A stretch of DNA of 64,000 nucleotides from the NCBI RefSeq assembly GCF_023078275.1, contig NC_062990.1, positions 4,665,549 through 4,729,548 on the forward strand. The letters run 5' to 3'. How positions within the stretch are numbered: position 1 is the first letter of the stretch; each line of letters starts with the position of its first letter. Position numbers and translations under genes: made by a program. This stretch comes from Leguminivora glycinivorella (taxonomy: Eukaryota > Arthropoda > Insecta > Lepidoptera > Tortricidae). Under the pieces are notes generated by a model. That model saw nothing but the letters and a program-made list of their open reading frames with translations, made no database searches and was not told where the DNA came from. Shown here one piece after another: positions 51,296-62,021 of the stretch.

Positions 51296-51774
51296 CGGTA
51301 GCAAAGAAGGGAAACTCTTGCTTTGTGACTGTCTTGCTTATTATGGAGACATTGTTTCATTAAATAAACGACATTTGGTACATCGTTCAATTTCACCCAA
51401 AAAACGGACAAACCAAACTATCTTATAATCTCTTACACCATATATCAATGTCCCATTTAGATAACCCAAACTGTATAAGTAACTGTTACAAACAACCAAG
51501 GTTGTAGTACCTACGGATGCATGAAACCATTATATATTAACGACTTACTACAACATCCAAATACGTATACTTCTGGGTACGTAATCAAATGCAAACGACG
51601 ATAATACCGCCTTCCTTATTGGCACAGCCAGACTGCGATTCGATCGGCATCTAGCGTCAAAGATTGTCATTTCGGCTAGCCCGGCTGTTCTAATGGGTAA
51701 TGGTTAGGAAGAGCTAGCAACGTAGTTTAAGCAATTCTAAAGTTGCCTAGGTACCTTCACTGGAGAAAAAACAA
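51296..51774. other. Anonymous sequence with a MITE fragment
   Basis: accgccttccttattggcac to cggctagcccgg (51607-51690) is a decayed GTAGCCGAATGGC-type fragment. The rest is unrecognised. Confidence 0.4.
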
Positions 51775-52255
51775 CCAGTTTCCATGTTCGTTTAACAAGT
51801 TTTTTTGGTTGAAATAACGCCTACGTGCTTTTGGTTCAAACAACAAGTTAGATTTTGTTAAATATAACTAGTACATTTTTAACTATAAAACTCCCGTGAG
51901 ACTCGTAAATATTTAAAAATATTTTAAGCGGGTTACTCACGTATTAAGTCGATATAGCGTTCGACATGTTGCGGTTCAATTTCGAGAACCTTTCTCAAGA
52001 GTAGCGACACCCCGCCTTTACATGTCGAGAGCGCGACGCATACTTATACTTACTTATTTTTTAAATATGTATAACTAGTTACTCGTCATTTGAATCAACA
52101 ATATATTTGAATCAACAAGTCAACAATTTTATAAAAGCAACATGACACATATTGTTTTAAACATAATATTATGTTTGGCTAATTCAATCAAATATATTTT
52201 AACAAGTTTGACCTTGTTGTTCGAACAAATTCGACTTTGTGTATCATCAATATCA
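51775..52255 (-). mobile_element. ACACTGAGAG MITE, reverse, carrying a second MITE fragment
   Basis: gagaaaaaacaaccagtttc, cgcctacgtgcttttggttc and gttactcgtcatttgaatca, ttgttcgaacaaattcgac match 32741-33472 in reverse. Between them, 51905-52030 (atttaaaaatattttaagcg, tactcacgtattaagtcgat) is a fragment of the 1858-2442 element. Confidence 0.6.
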
Positions 52256-52393
52256 GGCGAGAGGCTGGGGGGCGATTTTTGAATCTCGCATACGGGATTT
52301 TGTCACTAAAATACCGGTTGAAAACAGTGACTTCCTTATTATTTTCAGTGACAATTTTCTGAATTCGAACGAGTGAGACTCTAAAATCGATCT

Positions 52394-52532
52394 TTTGGCC
52401 ACCTGTCACTGCAATGTCACAGTTTAATTTTCTTTCAACCCTTTATTTGCCAAGATTGGCACTGAAGCTTCAGTAGTTTCATGTGCTCTGTCTACCCCTT
52501 TATGGGATGCAGGCGTGATTGTATGTATGTAT
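52394..52532 (+). mobile_element. SINE-like retroposon, 5'-truncated
   Basis: ctgtcactgcaatgtcacag, aaccctttatttgccaagat, ctacccctttatgggatgca, ending gtatgtatgtatg. See 18371-18625. Confidence 0.75.
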
Positions 52533-52589
52533 GTTAAGGTTATAGATACATAATTTTGACCTTCTTCTTCTTCATGTGCCATCTCCGTC

Positions 52590-52815
52590 ACACCTCGGAC
52601 ACTGGCGATCAAATATATTGAAAGAGGCGCATTCCTAGCACATAGTCTAAGCTCGTGTACGTGAACGCGTACTATTCTTGTATGAGTGAAATATGACAGG
52701 TCGACTGCTCGTGTTTTTGACAGGCGGTAACTATGAGGTAACCGAGAAGGGGTGGGCGGCACTTTCAGCGGGGAGCGGAAGTGGTCATACTGTACGATAG
52801 TACTCTTTATTATAA
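52590..52815 (+). mobile_element. CACACCTCGG element
   Basis: cacacctcggacactggcga to tactctttattataagtact. No clear target duplication. Confidence 0.75.
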
Positions 52816-52929
52816 GTACTGTGTTAGACTTTTTCTTGTATTTGTACTTTTTATATTTAGTGTAGTTCTTAGTTGTAATTCGACATTTAGAGACCTTCTA
52901 CATCTCTAATTAATTGTAGTAGAGTTATA

Positions 52930-53355
52930 AATACTTTTTCCCCTCACTAGCTCGGAAACACGTGTTTTGTCCTTTAATACCAGCGGGTAAAAACGCATTT
53001 TATCCACTAGTGGGTAAAGTAATTTGACCGTGAATATAATCAAATTAACTGCTTTAAAATTGATAAAAGTAGGTGAATCTAGTAATAAAGATGATTTACC
53101 ACCTGTGGAACTACTGGAAGCAGTGATAAACGCATTTTTTTGCGTTGTAGTTTCCTCGCTATAGTGAGGGAAAAAGTTTTGTGTTACACTCGGGTGCAAA
53201 TGTATTTTACTTCTCGTGTGTTAAAAAACTCGCAAGTTCAGGATTCTATTCTCGAACCACTCGCTTCGCTCGTGGTTCAACTATAAAATCCTTTCACTTG
53301 CTCGTTTTTCAACTCGGCGTTAAAATACAACTTTGCCCCCTTGTATAACAAATAA
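52930..53355 (-). mobile_element. 430-bp dispersed repeat (CTAGCTCGGAAACACG family)
   Basis: cccctcactagctcggaaac to cccttgtataacaaataact, with aaccactcgcttcgctcgtg. See 16712-17150. Confidence 0.75.
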
Positions 53356-53471
53356 CTATAGTTAGAGCTTAGAATTAGTAGTACTTATCAATTGTTATTT
53401 CAATTCAATTTTAAATATTTTCTAAATATGTACATGTGACGTGTAATAGTGCCCCTGTGGCCTATTTGCTG

Positions 53472-53702
53472 AAATAGTACATTACGATACAAGTGCGTAA
53501 AAAAGGAAGTTCGAAACGAGTGGCGATAAATTAAAACACGACCGAAGGGAGTGTTTTAAATCGACACGAGTTACGAATTTCCTTTTTGCACGTGTATCGT
53601 GCGACGTTTTTCAGTACAGATGACCCTCCGAAGTTTCGACCTGCCATATAATGAACCACTTCTCGCACTAGTGCGAAAAAAAAACACCATCTGTACTGAA
53701 AA
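53472..53702. mobile_element. CGTCGTACGATACACG repeat
   Basis: gtacattacgatacaagtgc at the left; aagggagtgttttaaatcga and cacgtgtatcgtgcgacgtt in the middle; ccatctgtactgaaaa at the right. Confidence 0.6.
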
Positions 53703-53997
53703 AAATATTTAGATTTTTTTGATTTTGATTTTGTGTCTCCGTCCAGGAGGTCGACGACCATATGTCCATATGTCTCTCTATTTTCAGTCACGTGAATTAG
53801 TTTGTCTATGCTCTCCACTTTTAACCAGTATTTTATATTCTTACTCCGTAATATGCGCCTTCTACCACGGCCACGCTTCCTTTAATTTTGACTGTGTCCA
53901 CATTGACTGTACGGAGTAAGTGTAAGGCCTGAGTCCACGCTTATATTGAGCGTGCAGCGGGGGGCGGGGCGTGCGGCGTGTATGTGTGTGTTGTGTA

Positions 53998-54393
53998 GAT
54001 ATCAAAAGAGCATTGCGATGTCAAAAAAAATGTATTCGTGCAATCTGTGGTATCGCACCACTCGAATCATGTAAACCTATGTTTCTTAAGCTGAAAATTC
54101 TGCCATTACCTTGCTTGTATATTTTTGAAATTGCCAAGTTTGTAAAACAACATCCTGAATTAATTGTTACTGCTAGTGAAATATACCCTAGAAATACGAG
54201 AAACGGTGAAAGACTGGTAGCGGGAACCCAAAAGAGAACTGCTATTTTTAATAAAAATTGTACCGCAATGTGCGTGGAAATATATAACAACTTGCCATCT
54301 GACATCAAATGTTTGCCATTTAATAAATTTAAGCAAGCCTTGCATGAATGGTTATTAAATAAAATTATGTTTTACTCACTCAAAGACTTCTGA
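53998..54393 (+). CDS. C-terminal fragment of CR1/Jockey-like reverse transcriptase
   Basis: Frame without its own start (truncated). QKKCIRAICGIAPLESCKPM and FLKLKILPLPCLYIFEIAKF are the conserved thumb-side motifs of CR1/Jockey proteins; NLPSDIKCLPFNKFKQALHE and a final FYSLKDF lie before the stop at 54391-54393. No polymerase active site remains, so it cannot act on its own. Undamaged reading frame. The plus-strand codons before about 53998 belong to flanking MITE sequence. Confidence 0.75.
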   Translation, partial: DIKRALRCQKKCIRAICGIAPLESCKPMFLKLKILPLPCLYIFEIAKFVKQHPELIVTASEIYPRNTRNGERLVAGTQKRTAIFNKNCTAMCVEIYNNLPSDIKCLPFNKFKQALHEWLLNKIMFYSLKDF

Positions 54394-54550
54394 CATAATG
54401 TATATAAAATAATACTTAGGTATTGTAGTGAATACTTAGTTTAAGAACAATATTTGCATGCTGTTTGTGGACGGTTGAATAAGGAGAACATTTTGTATTA
54501 TGTAACACCTGTAATCTGACCATATTCACGCAAATAAATGATTTATGTCA
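53998..54550 (+). mobile_element. 5'-truncated CR1/Jockey-like LINE
   Basis: 130 codons of the reverse transcriptase C-terminus followed by a 3' UTR (taggtattgtagtgaatact, gtaacacctgtaatctgacc) and a short caaataaatgatttatgtca end. No poly(A). Confidence 0.7.
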
Positions 54551-54782
54551 AACAATTGACGCTCATACAAGTGTCCTGAGTCGACGCCGCATAGGGTGCA
54601 CGCTGGCCCGCCCCGCTACACGCTCCGCTCCGAGCGTCCACTGAGGCCCCACATTGTTCGACCTTTGCGTGTCTTGAAACTTATCGGGTGTATCTATGAC
54701 CCTTAACGAATGTACAATTGATTCAGGTCTCAGGTCAAGGCTGGTAATGCTACTGATGTGCATTGGAATAGGTTGAAGGTTT

Positions 54783-54950
54783 TTAGGGTTCCGTAGTCAA
54801 CTAGGAACCCTTATAGTTTCGCCATGTCTGTCTGTCCGTCTGTCCGACCGTCCGCGGACAATCTCAGTGACCGTTAGCACTAGAAAGCTGAAATTTGATT
54901 CCAATACCTATGTATATAAATCACGTGGTAAAATAAAAAGTGAAAAAAAA
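54783..54950 (-). mobile_element. GGGTTCCGTAG repeat, truncated
   Basis: tttagggttccgtagtcaac, cccttatagtttcgccatgt, gtccgtctgtccgaccgtcc, ttagcactagaaagctgaaa. Reverse of the right part of 22787-23345. Confidence 0.7.
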
Positions 54951-55039
54951 TGTTTAGTCAGGTTAGGTTAGGTTGGCCGGTTCTTGATACTGATATCTAG
55001 AACCCAATTCAACTTTAAAGGTAGGGCATAGCGAATGAT

Positions 55040-55465
55040 ATTCCAACGTTGTGTGGTAGGGCACAGAACAACGGATATCATCTCGCTCGAATCTAGAGCA
55101 GAGCCCAACTGGGGAAGTACCTTCGCCTTACAGAAAACCGCCGTCAAATAGCACTAGACCCTACTCATAGTGTTGTGTTCCTGCCAGTGAGTAAGGCTGC
55201 CAGTGCTCAATGAGGGTGCGGTGTGCTGGTAACGGAAAGACCTACGGAACTAACACTACACTAAATTTGTTCAGTCTATTGTCCTTTGAGTCGTCCGCAA
55301 CCCAAACCCTCCTTAGAACTTGTACATTATTTTTTGCTGTGTACTTAACACAGCAAAAAGGAGTGTACAAGTTTCTAATGGGTTGGCAACGCGCACGTGA
55401 CACTCCTTGAGTTGCAGGTGATGGTGACCGCTTTCCATCAGGAGGACCGTATGTTCCCACAGACG
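55040..55465 (-). mobile_element. Dispersed repeat ending in TACTACGTC
   Basis: gcgaatgatattccaacgtt, gaatctagagcagagcccaa, gtcctttgagtcgtccgcaa, cacagacgtagtataaaaaa. See 42600-43065. Confidence 0.65.
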
Positions 55466-55469
55466 TAGT

Positions 55470-55698
55470 ATAAAAAAAAACTATAATTTCTGCGGTTTTG
55501 AAACAATTTTGACGACCGTGTTAACACGATAGTACTGTAGTTATTATAAAGAGTATCTCTTTATAACAACTACTGTGGTTTTGGTGATTGCCGTGCATGT
55601 TATAAATAAATAAATATTATAGGACATTCGTACACTGATTGACCGAGCCCCACGGTAAGCTCAAGACAGTTTGTATTGCAGGTACTCAGACAACGATA
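55470..55698 (-). mobile_element. Headless SINE tail at 55610-55698, cut by a Helitron
   Basis: aggacattcgtacactgatt, gagccccacggtaagctcaa and aggtactcagacaacgatat are SINE body (as 12140). Sequence before 55610 is unrecognised. Confidence 0.55.
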
Positions 55699-56190
55699 TC
55701 CATACTAATATTATAAATGGGAAAGTGTGTGTGTCTGTTTGTTTGTCCGTCTTTCACGGCAAAACGGGATGGCGACGAACAGGGATGACGACTACATAAA
55801 AAAAATAGCATTCTGTTTAGTCCGTCAGTTAGATCGTCCAAAAATATACTGAACACATATTTTTCGCTTTTTCTAATTAATGAAAATATACAAAGATACA
55901 GGGCATCAAAGTTCCAGAGTGGGGGCTTGTGACGTCACTAAACTTCTACGTAAAAATTGTACCTAGGCGTGACGTCACGCGAAACTTCAACGCACTGTAC
56001 CGTCGTCATTATTCGTTTACGAGAAAAAAGAAAAAATACTTGTCTAAAATTCTTTGATAATCTAACTGACGGACTAATTAGTTTTTTTAGACGTCTCGAT
56101 TTTTTAAGTGGATATAGTTGAAGGGACGGAGAGTGACTTAGGTTACTTTTTGTCTCATTCTTACGTCAGCAAACCACGGGCAATAGCTAG
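55699..56190 (+). mobile_element. Helitron-like copy split by a MITE
   Basis: tccatactaatattataaat to cacggcaaaacggg, interruption, then attttttaagtggatatagt to cacgggcaatagctag. The MITE at 55780-56098 inserted later. Confidence 0.8.
55780..56098. mobile_element. AGGGATGACGAC-family MITE
   Basis: agggatgacgactacataaa and tttttttagacgtctcg as ends, tagtccgtcagttagatcgt / ctaactgacggactaattag inverted, gagtgggggcttgtgacgtc and ggcgtgacgtcacgcgaaac inside. Confidence 0.8.
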
Positions 56191-56509
56191 TTATAATTAC
56201 ATTTTAAATGCTACCCTTTGAGTTCTGATCACGATATGCCTTATTTTCTATTTTTTTCATCGATTCCGCGTTCTACATTCTATTTGATTGTAAGTATACA
56301 TCGTCATTAGAGCTACACGTAAAAACATTGAAAACAGGTATCTTTTCATATTATTCCTATATAGTGGGAACCCGTTCTTCTTGCGTTGCAGTGTAATGTT
56401 AAAGTATTCATGGACAACTTGAAACGCACTTGGTTGATTGAATTTTAAATACTTTTAATGTTATTTTTTCCATTCATTTCTTTAAAAAAGTATTTAAAGC
56501 TTTCTAGAA
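56191..56509. other. Anonymous AT-rich sequence
   Basis: No gene recognised. Confidence 0.4.
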
Positions 56510-56522
56510 CCATTATTAACTT

Positions 56523-57052
56523 AGACTTATATTGACCGGGATATAGACCGTGATTACCTTTTTGATTTTTGTCGAGCTCCCGATATTTCGACGCAGTTGC
56601 ATGCATCATGATCACGGAAAACTGACGAAGGCGGGTGGATGTTAAAGTTGTATAGACAGCGCGCGATCTACCCTCCTTCGCGCGCGTCGGCTGCGTTCAC
56701 TTTCAGCGTTACCACTGGTCGCGTTCACACTCGATGGTCTGTCCAAACACACTATACTCACAGTGTCACTACGTTTGTTCAATTCTGACTTCACCGGTTT
56801 TTTACACAAACAAATCACTGGATTCCATACATTAGATAGTTTGAAGCCATCCTCACGATTGAAATTTTTATATTTGTGAATCTCAATGGCTTCTCTTACC
56901 AATCTCGGTATGTAGTGGCGTTCCGTCGAAATTACCTTAGGACTATGCAACTCGATCCAATGATTTGCACCCGACTCAATGAGATGTTGAGCAATAGCAG
57001 ACTCCCGGTCAATATAAGTCTAATGAAAATAACCGTGAATCATTCAAAACTC
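56523..57052 (-). mobile_element. 5'-truncated Penelope-like element, 13-bp duplication, inverted terminal copies
   Basis: Flanked by ccattattaactt (56510-56522 and 57053-57065). agacttatattgaccgggat at the left and the complement of ggtcaatataagtct at 57008-57022 give an inverted pair at the two ends, as reported for Penelope-type insertions. The 3' region carries gtcgagctcccgatatttcg and gattacctttttgatttttg. Confidence 0.75.
56642..57018 (-). CDS. C-terminal GIY-YIG-domain fragment of a Penelope-like element
   Basis: Open minus-strand frame that starts after a stop near 57025, so it is a truncated reading frame. It reads DRESAIAQHLIESGANHWIE, then HSPKVISTERHYIPRLVREA and IEIHKYKNFNREDGFKLSNV-W. 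The E-x11-F/Y...R-x3-EAIEI..NFNREDG pattern is the late part of the GIY-YIG endonuclease found after the reverse transcriptase in Penelope-like elements. The GIY and YIG strands themselves and the reverse transcriptase are missing, so it is not functional alone. A basic tail (RSRRARRRVDRA) precedes the stop at 56642. Confidence 0.7.
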
Positions 57053-57065
57053 CCATTATTAACTT

Positions 57066-57639
57066 GTTTATGATTTTAAATAATTCCTTATGAAAGTGTG
57101 ATGAAAAGCATATTGTGTGACACGTCGGGGGGTAATAATATTGCAAACTAGTCGCGATTTAACTACGCTCTCGTTTGCAATATTTGACTTACGCCCCACG
57201 TTGCGCAATGTACTATTTTCTTCTAAGTGCCTGCTGTTTTTCTCTAAAATCCTCGGAAATAGTTTATGGTGAGTAATTTCCGCTCCACGCTCTTAGTCAT
57301 TAAAGTTTCTTGCACTTTTTGCTTCAGATTAAGAGTTCGTAAGCGGGAGGTAAAACTAGTTTCGAGGAAAACAGTTAACGTTCTTAAAAGATATATTTTT
57401 TACCAAGAAATATAAATAAAAACGTCAAGCTGGATTTTTCGCAATTTTTATCACTTTATGAAATTGCCCCAAATGACTACCAACTCGTATTATATAGTCG
57501 CCATTAGATTATATCGAAGCAGCCTGACATTCAAAACTATCGGGGCATAAGAAGTGTGTCCTGAGATGACGCTCGAAGCGTCGACTCAGGACACTTGTAT
57601 CAGCTTCAATTGTTTGACATGCACGCATAAAATTTAAGC
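57066..57639. other. Anonymous sequence with repeat fragments
   Basis: ctggatttttcgcaattttt is unremarkable. gtgtcctgagatgacgctcg and gcgtcgactcaggacacttg (57555-57597) form a small inverted pair and belong to the AGGCCTGAGT-type repeats. No gene. Confidence 0.4.
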
Positions 57640-57800
57640 ACTATTTCTAAATAGAATATTGTTTTTTTTTTCTAGTCTGATTTTTTCCTATTTATGTGCT
57701 ATACCTATAGTTTTCATTATTTTTTAATTTCACAGTGCCTTGGTTTTACTGTTATGCTGTGTAACTTATTTGAATAATAAATAAAATAAAATAGTCATAC
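57640..57800 (+). mobile_element. LINE-like 3' UTR
   Basis: tctagtctgattttttccta, cagtgccttggttttactgt, gctgtgtaacttatttgaat, (AATAA)n end. Inferred from layout only. Confidence 0.4.
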
Positions 57801-57801
57801 T

Positions 57802-60045
57802 TGTTATGGAGAATTTTTGGCCAAAAGCTGCACTTTTGGATGGAAGCAAGCCGCTTTGCATGGTGACAGTAGACATCATAGTAAACGATTTTTTCCGAGG
57901 ATATCGAAATTTCATCCCTTAGGAAGCCGAGCGTAGCGAGGTGTTTTATGAAAATGAAAAAAATTCTATCTTTTTATTGTATCGTCCGATTTTGACAAAA
58001 CGTATCTCAAATGAAAGGTATTGATTTGTGTAATTAAAAAAAAATACAAAGAAAAAAATTTGAAAGAAAAGTAAGAAAAAAATAAAAAAAGTAAATTTAC
58101 GTCTCGCACTGAATAACTTCAAACAATGACAGACAAAATGTACAATGTCGATATACGAGTTTTTTTTTATCGAAGACAGATAAATTTTTAGTTGAAAACT
58201 GAAGACCGCAACGAAATCAGATTAGCATTTTTTAAGATACAAGTTACCAAAGTTGTGAAAGATCGCTTTATATGGCCACTTTGAAATTCCTTTGCCAGAA
58301 AGTCAGAAATAATATGTTTTTCTGACACAGAAAAATACATAGTAACAGTACACATCAAAATAAAATTAAAAATTCCGAGGATATTATAATTTCATCCCTT
58401 AGAACGACGAGCGTAGCGAGGTCGGTTACGAAAACCGAAAAAAAAATCTCATTTTTTTGTACGTCGTCCGATTTTGACAAAACATGTTTCATTTGAAAGG
58501 TATTGCTTTATGTAACTTAAAAAAAAATATTAAAAAAATGGGAAAAAAAATGTAAGATTTTTTTAAAAAAAACCTTAATTTTCGTATCACACTGAATAAC
58601 CGCAAAAAACGGTAGACACGGTGTATAATTTCGATATATGATTTTTTAAAATTAAAGACAAATAAATGCATGATTATAAACTAAAAACCGAATCGAAATC
58701 GAATCAGTAGTTTTTAAGATGCAAGTTGTCAAAGTTGGCTTAGTTTGTTTATATGGTCGCTTATAAATTCCTTAGCCAGAAAGTCAGAAACATTATATTT
58801 TTCTTACAGTTAAAAGTATGCATAGGTAATAGACATCATTATAAACATTTTTTTACAAGGATATAAAAATTCCATTCCTTAGAAACCCTTAGAAAGACGA
58901 TCCAATAAAAAAAAACTGCCTTTTTTTTGTTTTTCGTAACAGACATCGCTACGCTCGGCTTTCCAATGGATGAATTTTTTATATCCTCGTAAAAAAATGT
59001 TTATTATGATGTCTATTACCTATGCATACTTTTAACTGTAAGAAAAATATAATGTTTCTGACTTTCTGGCTAAGGAATTTATAAGCGACCATATAAACAA
59101 ACTAAGCCAACTTTGACAACTTGCATCTTAAAAACTACTGATTCGATTTCGATTCGGCTTTTAGTTTATAATCATGTATTTATTTGTCTTTAATTTTAAA
59201 AAATCATATATCGAAATTATAGACCGTGTCTACCGTTTTTTGCGGTTATTCAGTGTGATACGAAAATTAAGGTTTTTTTTTTTAAAATCTTACATTTTTT
59301 TCCAAATTTTTTCAATATTTTTTTTTAAGTTACATAAAGCAATACCTTTCAAATGAAACATGTTTTGTCAAAATCGGACGACGTACAAAAAAATGAGATT
59401 TTTTTTTCGGTTTTTGTAACCGACCTCGCTACGCTCGTCGTTCTAAGGGATGAAATTATAATATCCTCGGAATTTTTAATTCTATTTTGATGTGTACTGT
59501 TACTATGTATTTTTCTGTGTCAGAAAAACATATTATTTCTGACTTTCTGGCAAAGGAATTTCAAAGTGGCCATATAAAGCGGTCTTTCCCAACTTTGGCA
59601 ACTTGTATCTTAAAAAATGCTAATCCGATTTCAATGCGGTCTTCAGTTTTCAACTACAAATTTATCTGTCTTCGATTAAAAAAAAACTCGTATATCGACA
59701 TTGTACATTTTGTCTGTCATTCTTTGGAGTTATTCAGTGCGAGACGTAAATTTACTTTTTTTTAATTTTTTTCTTACTTTTCTTTCAAAATTTTTTTCTT
59801 TGTATTTTTTTTAATTACACAAATTAATGCCTTTCATTTGAGATAGGTTTTGTCAAAATCGGACTACACAATAAAAAGATAGAATTTTTTTCATTTTCAT
59901 AAAACACCTCGCTACGCTCGGCTTCCTAAGGGATGAAATTTCGATATCCTCGGAAAAAATCGTTTACTATGATGTCTACTATCGCCATGCAAAGCGGCTT
60001 GCTTCCATCCAAAAGTGCAGCTTTTTTTTCATAACTATTATGACT
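57802..60045. mobile_element. 2.2-kb foldback element with tandemly repetitive arms
   Basis: Left arm about 57802-58881, centre near 58922, right arm about 58968-60045; the arms are near-identical reverse complements (ends agtcatacttgttatgg and cataactattatgact). Each arm comprises diverged tandem units of about 500 bp: unit starts tcgctacgctcg at 58946, 59425 and 59908 on the right, mirrored on the left. Paired frames at 58489-58671 and 59174-59356 are simply the same DNA on opposite arms and lie in T-rich sequence, so I do not call them genes. No transposase is present. A single arm plus the loop is found at 28637-29790. Confidence 0.9.
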
Positions 60046-60104
60046 AAAAAATAAAATAAATATAATAATAGTCACCACACGGTGTAGAAAAAAAAATATG
60101 AAAT

Positions 60105-60240
60105 TGCGTCACAGTTTCGTTTTCTTTCAACCCCTTATTTGCCAAGAGTGGCACTGAAACCTGAGTAGTTTCATGTGCTCTGCCTACCCCTTCATGGGGC
60201 ACAGGCGTGATTGTATGTATTGTATGTATGTATGTATGAA
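60105..60240 (+). mobile_element. SINE-like retroposon, 5'-truncated
   Basis: cgtcacagtttcgttttctt, aaccccttatttgccaagag, ccttcatggggcacaggcgt, ending (TATG)n. Confidence 0.75.
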
Positions 60241-60847
60241 ATTGCGTTTATCTGAAAGTGAAAAATTTTATTTAAATAAATTCCTCTTGTAACTAACTAA
60301 CACAGTGTTTGATCATCACGGTACTTACCTGTAAGTGAAAGGAACTACATTTAAAGCCCTTTCTTTAGCAGTTCTTTATAAAATAATTATATTTTGTATC
60401 ATGAATAAATCTTTTTATATTTTATCCGTCATTCAAGACAATGTCAATTATGACACCGAACTTATTTATGGCCAATGCGGATAGACAAGTTTGGTATTAA
60501 AGAAAGAGGTTTATACCGTTTATATAAACGAGCCGAAAAGCGAGTTTTATAATAAAATAACTCGAGTTAATGTGTAAATTCACCGTGTCTTTTTCTCTTC
60601 TATTCCAAGTATAATACCTGATTTAATAAAACTCCGTCGGAGTTATTCCTCGCGATGCTTTTATGTGTCTCAATTAGAATACATTTGTCCATTCTATTTT
60701 GTCTATTGTAGACGATAGAATAGCTGATAGCTATTGTAATGAACTTGTTAGCGCCGCGATAAAATGAGAATATCATTGTAGCTCTATCATTAATCGAACT
60801 AGTCAAATTACAATAGAACAGTGTGTTTTGATGAGAAATACTTACCC
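60241..60847. other. Anonymous sequence
   Basis: No gene recognised. The 68-codon frame at 60600-60806 has no domain. Confidence 0.4.
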
Positions 60848-60983
60848 CCCTTATTCATAAACGTACTCTAAAGTTATCGAGCCGATAAAAATCGTTTGTC
60901 CTTTTCTATCACACCAATACGTCGGAATGGGACAAATAAACTTTATCGGCTTGATAACTTTAGAGTACGTTTATGAATAAGGG
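60848..60983. mobile_element. 136-bp palindromic MITE (CCCTTATTCATAAACG)
   Basis: cccttattcataaacgtact, ctaaagttatcgagccgata at the left and the complement at the right (cggcttgataactttagagt, acgtttatgaataaggg), arms about 43 nt with two or fewer mismatches. Relative at 45670. The pentamer array begins 12 bases further on. Confidence 0.85.
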
Positions 60984-60994
60984 CGTTATCGTTT

Positions 60995-61444
60995 AATAGA
61001 ATAGAATAGAATAGAATAGAATAGAATAGAATAGAATAGAATAGAATAGAATAGAATAGAATAGAATAGAATAGAATAGAATAGAATAGAATAGAATAGA
61101 ATAGAATAGAATAGAATAGAATAGAATAGAATAGAATAGAATAGAATAGAATAGAATAGAATAGAATAGAATAGAATAGAATAGAATAGAATAGAATAGA
61201 ATAGAATAGAATAGAATAGAATAGAATAGAATAGAATAGAATAGAATAGAATAGAATAGAATAGAATAGAATAGAATAGAATAGAATAGAATAGAATAGA
61301 ATAGAATAGAATAGAATAGAATAGAATAGAATAGAATAGAATAGAATAGAATAGAATAGAATAGAATAGAATAGAATAGAATAGAATAGAATAGAATAGA
61401 ATAGAATAGAATAGAATAGAATAGAATAGAATAGAATAGAAGAA
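60995..61444. repeat. (TAGAA)n pentanucleotide array, about 89 units
   Basis: Uninterrupted ATAGA/TAGAA units over some 445 bases with no visible variant. Such purity over so many units implies recent expansion; the true length may differ because such arrays are hard to assemble. Confidence 0.97.
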
Positions 61445-61674
61445 ATTTATTCAGAAAACGCTTAAATTTAGGAATTACATAGACAGTACTAATTTATTTA
61501 ATGATACACTTTAAACATTTTCGCTCATATTTTCGCCCAAAAATCGCAATTATTTTAGTGAATACTGTTTAGCGAATTTGCTTCGTCCCAATTTCGATAT
61601 AATCAATCATACTATAATATATAATCTGTATGACCCATTTACGTCACCATACTTCTCAGGTTTACCTAAAAGGT
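61445..61674. other. Anonymous AT-rich sequence
   Basis: No gene recognised. Confidence 0.4.
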
Positions 61675-62010
61675 CCATCATCATCCTCCTAGCGCTATCT
61701 CGGCATTTTTCCCGGCTCATGGGAGCCTGGGGTCCGCTTTGACAACTAATCCCAAGATTTGGCGTAGGCACTAGTTTTTACGAAAGCGACTGCCGTCTGA
61801 CCTTCCAACCCGAAGGGTAACTAGACCTTATTGGAATTAGTCCGGTTTCCTCACGATCTTTTCCTTAACCGAAAAGCGACTGGCAAATATCTAATAACGT
61901 TTCGCACGTAAGTTCCGAAAAACTCATTGGTGCGAGCCGGGGTTCGAACCCGCGACCTCCGGAACGAAAGTCGCACGCACTTACCGCTTGGCTACCAGCG
62001 CTTCAGGCTA
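61675..62010 (-). mobile_element. tRNA-derived SINE, complete, 11-bp duplication
   Basis: Flanked by acctaaaaggt (61664-61674 and 62011-62021). Head ctggtagccaagcggtaagt (box A) and cgcgggttcgaaccccggct (box B) in reverse. Same family as 9770 and 31940. Confidence 0.9.
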
Positions 62011-62021
62011 ACCTAAAAGGT

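Larger units (their letters stand above)
53924..54651. mobile_element. AGGCCTGAGT element split by a LINE
   Basis: taaggcctgagtccacgctt, gcgtgcagcggggggcgggg at the left; gtgcacgctggcccgccccg, agcgtccactgaggccccac at the right are inverted. The interior is taken by the CR1/Jockey-like LINE end. Confidence 0.6.

Noticed and set aside
54958..54975. Telomere-like TTAGG repeats
   Set aside because: Only two to three units (ggttaggttaggttgg); far too short.
58489..59765. Paired 60-codon frames and a 92-codon frame in the foldback arms
   Set aside because: Two are the same DNA on opposite arms, all are T-rich and overlap diverged tandem units; no start context or domain supports coding.
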